Assembly (NCBI GenBank): GCA_964547415.1
Contig: CAZJNX010000143.1
Coordinates: 1 to 12,362 of the forward strand
Length of the DNA: 12,362 nt
Origin: CAZJNX01 sp964547415
Lineage (GTDB): Bacteria; Pseudomonadota; Alphaproteobacteria; Rhizobiales; Amorphaceae
Reading direction: 5' to 3'
Notes under the pieces: model-generated
The model's input: only the letters and a program-made list of their open reading frames with translations
The model's database searches: none
Told to the model about the DNA's origin: nothing
Made by a program: the position numbers and the translations under genes
Part shown: positions 5,839 through 12,362 of the stretch, one piece after another
How positions within the stretch are numbered: the first letter of the stretch is position 1
Layout of the letters: every line of letters starts with the position of its first letter

Positions 5839-7383
5839 ATGGCACCGGGCGAAGGCGGCGACGTGGACCGGGACGGCGAGGCCCCCGCCGGCGAGGGCGG
5901 CGGGCCGCGGCGGCGCGGCCGCTCGCGCTGGGTCGCCCTCGCCCTCGTCCTCGCCCTTGCGGGCTGGATGGCGAGCGGCATCGTCACACGCACCGGCGAG
6001 AGCGGGCCGGCCGTCGAGCGCGCTCGCGCGCCCGAGCCGTTCCTCGTGGAGGTGTCCCGCTCCGTCGCGGGCACCGTGGAGCGCACCCTCGTCATCGAGG
6101 GAAACGTGGAGCCGGACCTGTCCGCGCCCGTGCGGGCCCAGGCCGGCGGCGTGGTGGACGCCGTCCTCGTGGACCGGGGCGAGCGGGTGGCGGCGGGCGA
6201 CGTCGTCGTGCGGATCGCCCCGGCCGAGCGCCAGGCCCGCCTCGCCCAGGCCCGGGCCGAACTCGAGCGCGCCACCCAGGACTACGAGGCCGCCGCGCGG
6301 CTCAGGGAGCGCGGCTTCGCCACGGAGCGGCGGGTCGACGAGGCCGCCGCCACCCTCGCCGCCGCCCGCGCCGCCGTCCGCCAGGCCGAGGAGCGGCTCG
6401 AGGACCTTCAGGTGCGCGCGCCCGCGGCCGGCACCGTCGACCGGATCGAGGTCGACCCGGGCGAGGTCGTCCAGCCCGGCGAGGAGGTGGCCCGCGTCGT
6501 CGACACCGATCCGCTCGTGGTGGACGTGCGCGTGCCCCAGCAGAGCATCTCGGGCGTCAGGACCGGCATGGACGCGGTCGTCGCCTTCGTGACGGGCGAG
6601 GTGCGCGAGGGGCTGGTCACGTTCGTCGCCGAGACCGCCGATTCCGCCACCCGGACGTTCGAGGTGGAGATCCGCGTGCCCAATCCCGACCGGGACGTGC
6701 CGGCGGGCATCAGCGCCGAGGTCGCCCTTCCCCTCGGCGAAGAGACCGCGCACTTCGTCTCCCCGGCCATCCTGTCCCTGGGGCCCGAGGGCCTCCTCGG
6801 CATCAAGGCCGTGGACGAGGACGGGCGGGTGGCCTTCCACCGCATCCGCCTCGTGAAGGCGCAGACGCAGGGGATCTGGGTCGGCGGGCTGCCGGACACG
6901 CTCGACGTCATCACCGTCGGCCAGGGCTTCGTGACGGCGGGCCAGCCCGTGCGCGTGCGCCGCCGCGGGGAGGACGGCGCGGGCGCGAGCGAGCCGGGCG
7001 GGGCGCTCCTGCCGGACGCGCCGGTGACCGAAGACCTTCCCGGGCCGCCTGCGGCCGGAAGCGTAGAGGTCCGGCCCCTCACGGAGGCTGAGCGGGCGGC
7101 CCTCCTCTCCGGCGAGGGGACGCCGCGGGCAGGCGGGGCGGGCGCCATGCCGCAGGCGCCGGGCGAGGGGGCGGGGGCGCCCGGCGAGCCTCCCCCCTCC
7201 CCCGCCGGCGGCGCGGGCCCGGACGGGTCAGACGCCCCGGCCGAGGCGGACCGGCGGACGGAGAAGACCCGGGCACGGCACGCGCGCGCCGCGATGCCGG
7301 CCAGGATGCCCCGGAAGACCGCGCGCGGCGGGCACGGGCCCCTCGCCCGCGCGTCCCGCGCGTCCCGCGCCGGCGGAGACTGA
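5839..7383 (+). CDS. RND efflux periplasmic adaptor subunit (HlyD/AcrA type)
   Basis: The 514-residue protein links an inner-membrane RND pump to an outer-membrane channel. A basic N-terminus (RRRGRSR, 24-30) and one membrane anchor (about 31-48) precede the periplasmic part. The first lipoyl half-motif is at about 96-126 (VRAQAGGVVDAVLVDRGERV), then an alpha-helical hairpin rich in Ala, Arg and Glu (about 127-190), the second lipoyl half at about 192-222 (VRAPAAGTVDRIEVDPGEVV), a beta-barrel to about 300 and a membrane-proximal domain to about 374. Residues 376-514 are an unusual low-complexity tail, first Gly/Pro/Ala-rich and then Arg-rich. The start at 5839 follows a GGGGAG and precedes the anchor closely; the longer frame to 5542 has no such support. 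The permease gene follows after 6 bp. Transported substrate unknown. Confidence 0.92.
   Translation: MAPGEGGDVDRDGEAPAGEGGGPRRRGRSRWVALALVLALAGWMASGIVTRTGESGPAVERARAPEPFLVEVSRSVAGTVERTLVIEGNVEPDLSAPVRAQAGGVVDAVLVDRGERVAAGDVVVRIAPAERQARLAQARAELERATQDYEAAARLRERGFATERRVDEAAATLAAARAAVRQAEERLEDLQVRAPAAGTVDRIEVDPGEVVQPGEEVARVVDTDPLVVDVRVPQQSISGVRTGMDAVVAFVTGEVREGLVTFVAETADSATRTFEVEIRVPNPDRDVPAGISAEVALPLGEETAHFVSPAILSLGPEGLLGIKAVDEDGRVAFHRIRLVKAQTQGIWVGGLPDTLDVITVGQGFVTAGQPVRVRRRGEDGAGASEPGGALLPDAPVTEDLPGPPAAGSVEVRPLTEAERAALLSGEGTPRAGGAGAMPQAPGEGAGAPGEPPPSPAGGAGPDGSDAPAEADRRTEKTRARHARAAMPARMPRKTARGGHGPLARASRASRAGGD
7348..7370 (+). repeat. 9-bp tandem repeat at the adaptor 3' end
   Basis: The unit CGCGCGTCC is present two and a half times just before the adaptor stop and encodes a repeated Ala-Ser-Arg. 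It lies in the low-complexity tail and looks like slippage expansion. Confidence 0.6.
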
Positions 7384-7389
7384 GGCGCC

Positions 7390-10300
7390 ATGGGCGCGAT
7401 CATCGACGCGGCCTTCGCGCGGGCGACAACCGTCGTCCTCGTGTTCGTCCTGTTGATCGTGCTCGGCACGCTCGCCTACCTGCGCATCCCCAAGGAGGCG
7501 GCGCCGGACGTTGCGATCCCCATCGTCTACGTCCACACGGCGCTGGAAGGCATCTCGCCGGAGGACGCCGAGCGGCTCCTGGTCGAGCCCCTCGAGACGG
7601 AGCTGTCCGCCCTCGAGGGCCTGAAGGAGCTGCGCGCGGAGGCGACCGAGGGCTTCGCCGCCATCACGCTGGAGTTCGACGCGGGCTTCGACCCCGACGT
7701 CGCCCTCGACGACGTGCGCGTCGCCGTCGACCGGGCCCGGCCGGAGCTTCCCGAGGATGCCACCGAGCCGGTCGTCCAGGAGGTGAACGTCGCCCTCTTC
7801 CCGATCCTGACGGCGATCCTGTCCGGCCCCGTGCCCGAGCGCACGCTGGTCGCCCTCGCGAACGACGTGAAGGATGCCCTCGAGGCGCTGCCGGGCGTCC
7901 TCGAGGTGGACGTCGGCGGCGACCGGGAAGAGCTCCTGGAAGTCCTCGTCGACCCGGTCACCCTCGAGACCTACGGCATCTCCTTCGAGGCGCTGACGGC
8001 CCAGGTCGCCCGCAACAACCGCCTGATCGCCGCGGGCGCCCTCGAGACCGTGGCCGGCCGCATCGTCCTCAAGGTGCCCGGCCTCATCGAGGACGTGCCC
8101 GACGTCCTCGAGATGCCCGTCAAGGTGACGGGCGACACCGTCGTCACCTTCGCCGACGTCGCGGTCGTCCGCCGCGCCTTCAAGGAGCCGGAGGGCTTCG
8201 CCCGCATCGACGGCGAGCCCGCCCTGTCCCTCGAGGTGAAGAAGAGGACCGGCGCCAACATCATCGAGACGGTCGCCGCCGTGCGCGGGACCATCGCGGA
8301 CATGCGCAGCGACTGGCCCGAGAGCGTGCGGGTGCGCTACATGCAGGACCAGTCGGACCAGGTGAAGACGCTCCTCGGCGAACTCGAGAACAACGTGCTC
8401 GCCGCCGTCATCCTGGTGTTGGTGGTGATCGTCGCCTCCCTCGGCCTCAGGAACGGCATCCTCGTGGGCCTGGCGATCCCCGGCTCCTTCCTCACCGGCA
8501 TCGCGATCCTGTGGGCGATGGGCTACACGCTCAACATCGTGGCGCTGTTCAGCCTCATCCTCGTCGTGGGCATGCTGGTCGACGGGGCTATCGTCACGGT
8601 GGAACTCGCCGAGCGGAACCTTTCGACCGGCATGGGTCCGCGGGAGGCCTACGCGGCGGCGGCGAAGCGCATGGCCTGGCCGGTGATCTCCGGCACGGCG
8701 ACCACCCTCGCCGTGTTCGTGCCCCTCCTGTTCTGGACCGGGGTGGTCGGCGAGTTCATGAAGTACATGCCGATCACGGTGATCGTGACCCTCGGCGTCT
8801 CCCTCGCCATGGCCCTCGTCTTCATCCCGGTCCTCGGCAGCGTCCTCGGCGGCGGCGGCGGCGGGGATCGGCGGACGGTGCCGGCCACCAGCGCCCCGCC
8901 GGCGGACGGCACGGTGTCCGAGCCGCCCGACGCCTTCACCCGCGGCTACATGGCGGTCCTGAGGGCGACCGCCCGCCGCCCCGCCCTCACCCTCGCCGTG
9001 GCGCTTTGGGTGCTCGTCGGCGCCTTCCAGGCCTACGGCGCCTTCGGCCGCGGGGTGGAGTTCTTCCCCGACATCGAGCCGGAGTTCGTGCAGGTCCAGG
9101 TGACGGCACGGGACAACCTGTCGATCGGCGAGCGGGACGCGCTCGTGCGCCGTGTCGAGGACCGCCTCATGGACATGCCGGCGGTGGAGGCGATCTACGC
9201 CCGCACCATCGGCGAGGGCGGGCTGCGCCAGCTCGGCGAGGACGTGATCGGCGTCGTCCAGCTCGACCTCGTGGAGTGGGACCGGCGCGCGCCCGCCGCC
9301 CGCATCATCGAGGAGGTGCGCGCGCGGCTGGCGGACCTTGCCGGCATCGACGTGAAGGTGGAGGAGCAGCGCCAGGGGCCGACCGCGGAAAAGCCCGTCA
9401 ACCTCGAGGTCCACGGGCCGCCCGGCCGCCTCGAGGACGGGGTCGCAGCCGTCCGGGAGGTCATGGACGAGCTCGGCGGCTTCACGGACGTGACCGACAC
9501 CCGCGCGATCCCCGGCGTCGAGTGGCGCCTCGTCGTCGACCGCTCGGCGGCGGCGCGCTACCGCGCGGACGTCGTCCTCCTCGGCCAGGCGGTCCAGCTC
9601 CTCACGACCGGGGTCGAGGTGGGCGAGTACCGGCCCGACTACGCCGACGAGGCGGTGGACATCCGCGTGCGCTTCCCCCCGTCCGAGCGCACCCTCGAGC
9701 GGCTCGAGAACCTGCGCGTGCCGACCGCGGCGGGCCTCGTGCCGATCCGCAACTTCGTCACCTTCGAGGCGACGGGCAAGACCGGCACCATCACCCGGAT
9801 CGACGGCGAGCGGGTCCTCGAGATCGCGGCCGACGTGGAGGCGGGGCTCCTTTCGAGCGAGCGGGTGGCCGCGCTCTCCGCCGCCCTCGAAGGGGCGAGC
9901 CTGCCCGCCGGGGTGAGCGTGTCCTTCGTGGGCGAGGCGGAGGAGCAGCGCGAGGCACAGGCCTTCCTCCTCGCCGCCTTCGCCGCGGCCGTCTCGCTCA
10001 TGTTCATCGTGCTCGTCACCCAGTTCAACTCGATCTGGCACGCCCTCGTCGTCATGTCGGCGATCGTCTTCTCGATCGCCGGCGTCCTTCTCGGGCTCCT
10101 GGTGACGGGACGGCCCTTCGGCATCGTGATGGGCGGCATCGGCATCATCGCCCTCGCGGGCGTCGTGGTGAACGACAACATCGTCCTCATCGACACCTAC
10201 GCGGACCTGCGCCGCCGCGGCCTCGAGGCGCTCGAGGCGGTGGTGGAGACCGGGCGGCAGCGCCTGCGACCCGTCCTCCTCACCTCCGTGACGACCATCC

Positions 10301-10545
10301 TCGGGCTGATGCCCATGGTGCTCGGCGCCACCGTCGACATCGTCGGCCGGGACATCGCCTTCGGCGCCCCGTCCACCCAGTGGTGGACCGAGCTGTCGAG
10401 CGCCATCGCCGGCGGCCTCGCCCTCGCCACCGTGCTGACGCTGATCCTCACCCCGTCCATGCTGATGCTGGGCCACGGCCTCGGCCGCTGGTGGGGCGAC
10501 CGGCGCATCCGCGGCGACGGGGCGCACCCCGCCCCCACCGGCTGA
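7390..10545 (+). CDS. RND efflux transporter permease subunit
   Basis: The 1051-residue protein has the layout of AcrB-type pumps: an N-terminal membrane helix (about 12-32), a large periplasmic porter loop, helices 2-6 (about 340-490), a second half starting near residue 520 with its own loop, and helices 8-12 to the C-terminus. It uses the proton gradient to export substrates through the adaptor encoded just upstream (6-bp gap). The helix-4 proton-relay motif reads VGMLVDGAIV, so D398 is kept but the second Asp of AcrB (D408) is G399. In helix 10 the AcrB Lys940 position is N928, followed by D929 (VVVNDNIVLID). A Gly6 run (487-492) and a Pro/Ala-rich linker join the two halves. Related variants occur in other RND subfamilies, so it is probably functional. 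No TolC-like channel gene is in view, and the substrate is unknown. Confidence 0.94.
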   Translation: MGAIIDAAFARATTVVLVFVLLIVLGTLAYLRIPKEAAPDVAIPIVYVHTALEGISPEDAERLLVEPLETELSALEGLKELRAEATEGFAAITLEFDAGFDPDVALDDVRVAVDRARPELPEDATEPVVQEVNVALFPILTAILSGPVPERTLVALANDVKDALEALPGVLEVDVGGDREELLEVLVDPVTLETYGISFEALTAQVARNNRLIAAGALETVAGRIVLKVPGLIEDVPDVLEMPVKVTGDTVVTFADVAVVRRAFKEPEGFARIDGEPALSLEVKKRTGANIIETVAAVRGTIADMRSDWPESVRVRYMQDQSDQVKTLLGELENNVLAAVILVLVVIVASLGLRNGILVGLAIPGSFLTGIAILWAMGYTLNIVALFSLILVVGMLVDGAIVTVELAERNLSTGMGPREAYAAAAKRMAWPVISGTATTLAVFVPLLFWTGVVGEFMKYMPITVIVTLGVSLAMALVFIPVLGSVLGGGGGGDRRTVPATSAPPADGTVSEPPDAFTRGYMAVLRATARRPALTLAVALWVLVGAFQAYGAFGRGVEFFPDIEPEFVQVQVTARDNLSIGERDALVRRVEDRLMDMPAVEAIYARTIGEGGLRQLGEDVIGVVQLDLVEWDRRAPAARIIEEVRARLADLAGIDVKVEEQRQGPTAEKPVNLEVHGPPGRLEDGVAAVREVMDELGGFTDVTDTRAIPGVEWRLVVDRSAAARYRADVVLLGQAVQLLTTGVEVGEYRPDYADEAVDIRVRFPPSERTLERLENLRVPTAAGLVPIRNFVTFEATGKTGTITRIDGERVLEIAADVEAGLLSSERVAALSAALEGASLPAGVSVSFVGEAEEQREAQAFLLAAFAAAVSLMFIVLVTQFNSIWHALVVMSAIVFSIAGVLLGLLVTGRPFGIVMGGIGIIALAGVVVNDNIVLIDTYADLRRRGLEALEAVVETGRQRLRPVLLTSVTTILGLMPMVLGATVDIVGRDIAFGAPSTQWWTELSSAIAGGLALATVLTLILTPSMLMLGHGLGRWWGDRRIRGDGAHPAPTG

Positions 10546-10549
10546 GCCG

Positions 10550-10579
10550 CGCGCCGCGGCCCGGGCGCGATCGGTCGCG
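10550..10579 (+). terminator. Two overlapping hairpins after the efflux operon
   Basis: CGCGCC (10550-10555) pairs with GGCGCG (10564-10569) starting five bases after the permease stop. CGCGA (10566-10570) pairs with TCGCG (10575-10579). They share bases, so only one can form at a time. There is no T-run, so this is at best a weak or factor-dependent terminator. Confidence 0.3.
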
Positions 10580-10630
10580 GCCGGGGGTGAGGAACATCAG
10601 CGCGGTGAGCGCATATTCCGTGACGATCGG

Positions 10631-12088
10631 ATGGCGCGCGACGCCGAGACGGGAGCTCTTCCCCTGCCGGACCATCCCACAGCCGCGAAGCGCCCGGCGT
10701 GGCCGCCCGCCCTCGCCCGGGGCGCGGCGAGCCTCGCCCTCATCGCCCTCGTCCTTCTGGCCGTCCTTGCCGGCCGGCCTCCGCCGGCGGACGCCCGGAC
10801 GGCGGACGGGCCGGCGATCCTCCTGTCCGTCGACGGTCCCATCGGGCCGGCGACGACCGAATACCTGGAGGCCGGGCTCGAGACGGCGGCCGGGCGGCGC
10901 GCGTCGGTCGTCGTCGTGCGGATCGACACGCCCGGGGGCCTGTCCTCCTCCACCCGCGACATCGTGCGGGCGATCCTCGCCTCGCCCGTTCCCGTCGTCA
11001 CCTACGTGGCGCCGAGCGGGGCGCGGGCGGCGAGCGCGGGCACCTACATCCTCTATGCGAGCGGGGTCGCGGCCATGGCGCCCGGCACCAACCTCGGCGC
11101 GGCGACGCCGATCCGGATGGGCGGCGGCGGCCCCCTCCCCGGCCCCGGCGGCGAGCCCGAGGACACGGACCGGGACGGGGAGGACGCGCCCGCCGACGCC
11201 GCGGGCGCCAAGGCGGTGAACGACGCCGTCGCCTTCCTGAAGAGCCTCGCCGAGCTCCACGGCCGCGACGCCGCCTTCGCCGAGGCGGCCGTCCGGGAGG
11301 CGGCGAGCCTGTCGGCCCGGGAGGCCCTCGAGCGCGGCGTCGTGGAGATCGTGGCGGAGGACCTCGACGCCCTCCTCGCCGCCCTCGACGGCCGGACGGC
11401 CCGCGCGGACGGTCGCACCGTCACCCTCGCCACCGCGGGCGCGACCGTCGAGACGGTGGAGCCCGGCTGGCGCTCGCGCCTCCTTGCCGTCATCGGCAAC
11501 CCGAACATCGCCTACATCCTGATGCTGATCGGGATCTACGGCATCATCTTCGAGCTCGCGAGCCCGGGCAGCCTCTTTCCCGGCACCATCGGCGCGATCT
11601 CCCTCCTCCTCGGCCTTTATTCGCTGAACCTCGTGGGGATCGACTTCGCCGGCGCGGGTCTCGTCCTCCTCGGCATCGCGCTCATGGTGGCGGAGGCGCT
11701 CGTGCCCTCCTTCGGGGTCCTCGGCGTCGGCGGGGCGATCGCCTTCGCCCTCGGCTCCCTGTTCATGGTGGAGGAGGCGCCGGGCTTCCGCCTGTCCATG
11801 GTCACCGTCGGGGTGGCGACCCTCGTCAGCCTCGCCCTCCTCGCCGTCGCGCTCGCGGCGGTGCTGCGGGCGTACCGGCGCCGGACCGCGATCGGGGGCG
11901 AGGCCATCGTGGGCGCCGTCGGCAAGGTGCTGCGCTGGAGCGGCGGCGAGGGCGAGGTCCACCTCCACGGCGAGCGCTGGCACGCCACCTCCCCGGCCGC
12001 CCTTTCGCCCGGCGACCGGGTCGAGATCACCGGGCGGGACGAGCTCACCCTGCGCGTGAAGCCGGCCGACGCCCCCGACAAGCCCTGA
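10631..12088 (+). CDS. NfeD-family membrane-bound serine protease (long form)
   Basis: The 485-residue product is a long-form NfeD (PH1510-N type). A signal or anchor helix (about 32-49) leads into a ClpP-like protease domain: VVRIDTPGG (95-103), the nucleophile S135 in SGARAASAGTYI (129-140), and K194 (AKAVNDAVAFL) as the general base of a Ser-Lys dyad. In Pyrococcus PH1510 the dyad residues are 41 apart; here they are 59 apart because a Gly/Pro/Asp-rich loop (about 163-192) is inserted. Four or five membrane helices follow (about 294-412), then the C-terminal OB-fold NfeD domain (about 420-476). In the archaeal pair the protease cleaves the C-terminus of its partner stomatin, and a slipin gene follows here after 11 bp. 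The ATG at 10631 has only a weak ribosome site, but the N-terminus gives a sensible signal. Confidence 0.93.
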   Translation: MARDAETGALPLPDHPTAAKRPAWPPALARGAASLALIALVLLAVLAGRPPPADARTADGPAILLSVDGPIGPATTEYLEAGLETAAGRRASVVVVRIDTPGGLSSSTRDIVRAILASPVPVVTYVAPSGARAASAGTYILYASGVAAMAPGTNLGAATPIRMGGGGPLPGPGGEPEDTDRDGEDAPADAAGAKAVNDAVAFLKSLAELHGRDAAFAEAAVREAASLSAREALERGVVEIVAEDLDALLAALDGRTARADGRTVTLATAGATVETVEPGWRSRLLAVIGNPNIAYILMLIGIYGIIFELASPGSLFPGTIGAISLLLGLYSLNLVGIDFAGAGLVLLGIALMVAEALVPSFGVLGVGGAIAFALGSLFMVEEAPGFRLSMVTVGVATLVSLALLAVALAAVLRAYRRRTAIGGEAIVGAVGKVLRWSGGEGEVHLHGERWHATSPAALSPGDRVEITGRDELTLRVKPADAPDKP

Positions 12089-12092
12089 GGAG
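12087..12092 (+). promoter_or_regulatory. Ribosome binding site GAGGAG of the slipin gene
   Basis: GAGGAG overlaps the end of the nfeD stop codon and lies seven bases before the slipin ATG at 12100. This tight placement supports co-transcription of the pair and fixes the start. Confidence 0.65.
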
Positions 12093-12099
12093 CCTTCCG

Positions 12100-12362
12100 A
12101 TGCCGTTCGACTTCGTCGCCTACGCCGTCCTCGCCCTCCTTCTCGCCGGCCTCGTCGCCGCGATCTTCAAGATCCTGCGTGAGTACGAGCGCGGCGTCAT
12201 CTTCACCCTCGGCCGCTTTTCCTCGGTGAAGGGGCCGGGGCTCATCATCGTCATCCCGCTGGTGCAGCAGATGGTCCGGGTGGACCTGCGCACCATCGTC
12301 CTCGACGTGCCGAGCCAGGACGTCATATCGAAGGACAACGTGTCCGTGAAGGTCAACGCGGT
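12100..12362 (+). CDS. Slipin / stomatin-like SPFH protein, N-terminal part
   Basis: Eighty-seven codons are present before the window ends; full slipins have roughly 250-320 residues. A hydrophobic N-terminal segment (about 4-23) anchors the protein to the inner membrane. It is followed by the start of the SPFH/PHB domain, with the typical EYERGVIFTLGRF (28-40), the GPGLIIVIPLVQQMVRVDLR segment (45-64) and the next strand (IVLDVPSQDVISKDNVSVKV, 66-85). Slipins form oligomeric membrane scaffolds and are usually encoded beside NfeD proteases, as here. The ATG at 12100 has a GAGGAG seven bases upstream. Family assignment is firm; the missing C-terminus holds the expected hydrophobic tail cleaved by NfeD and cannot be checked. 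Confidence 0.93.
   Translation, partial: MPFDFVAYAVLALLLAGLVAAIFKILREYERGVIFTLGRFSSVKGPGLIIVIPLVQQMVRVDLRTIVLDVPSQDVISKDNVSVKVNA

Noticed and set aside
7228..10527. Very long open frame on the minus strand opposite the RND permease
   Set aside because: The translation is Asp/Glu/His/Gly/Arg-rich without any domain, and it mirrors the codon pattern of the real plus-strand gene. Long antisense frames are expected at this GC content.
10589..10617. Promoter for nfeD with CATATT as -10
   Set aside because: A CATATT occurs at 10612-10617, but the -35 position (GAGGAA) does not resemble the consensus. It remains possible but was too weak to list as a feature.

Overview
The window is very GC-rich chromosomal DNA (well over two thirds G+C by eye, with codon third positions almost all G or C), densely packed with housekeeping and envelope genes. 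No mobile element, CRISPR array, rRNA or tRNA gene was recognised. Three things point to an alphaproteobacterium: an MmcB-family DNA repair gene, a GTTC-N7-GTTC LexA box in front of it, and the order tatD - metallo-beta-lactamase (MBL) fold hydrolase - mazG. The genus cannot be named from the sequence.

Layout. (1) Positions 1-2014, plus strand: the 3' end of a TatD-family metal-dependent DNase, an MBL-fold hydrolase of the PhnP-like group that starts in an ATGA overlap with it, and mazG, a nucleoside triphosphate pyrophosphohydrolase. (2) 2015-2442: a convergent region with no credible gene but several GC-rich inverted repeats. (3) 2443-5403, minus strand: in order of transcription, a YkgJ-type cysteine-cluster protein, a two-domain chromate transporter (chrA) and the DNA repair gene mmcB. 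Gaps of about 200 bp separate them, so they may be separate transcription units; mmcB has its own SOS-type operator. (4) 5404-5838: a divergent intergenic region. (5) 5839-10545, plus strand: an RND efflux adaptor (HlyD/AcrA type) with a long low-complexity C-terminal tail, followed 6 bp later by its RND inner-membrane permease. No outer-membrane factor is visible. (6) 10631-12362, plus strand: a long-form NfeD membrane serine protease followed 11 bp later by the start of a slipin (stomatin-like SPFH protein), the conserved NfeD-slipin pair; the slipin runs off the window.

The genes fall into a genome and nucleotide maintenance group (TatD, MazG, MmcB) and an envelope and efflux group (ChrA, RND pair, NfeD-slipin). 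I see no clearly new multi-gene system. The most useful observations are the LexA box and long leader of mmcB, with a 45-codon upstream ORF overlapping its start; the altered proton-relay positions in the RND pump; the odd tail of the adaptor; a small palindrome over a candidate promoter before mazG; and two unusually long non-coding gaps with strong GC-rich inverted repeats.
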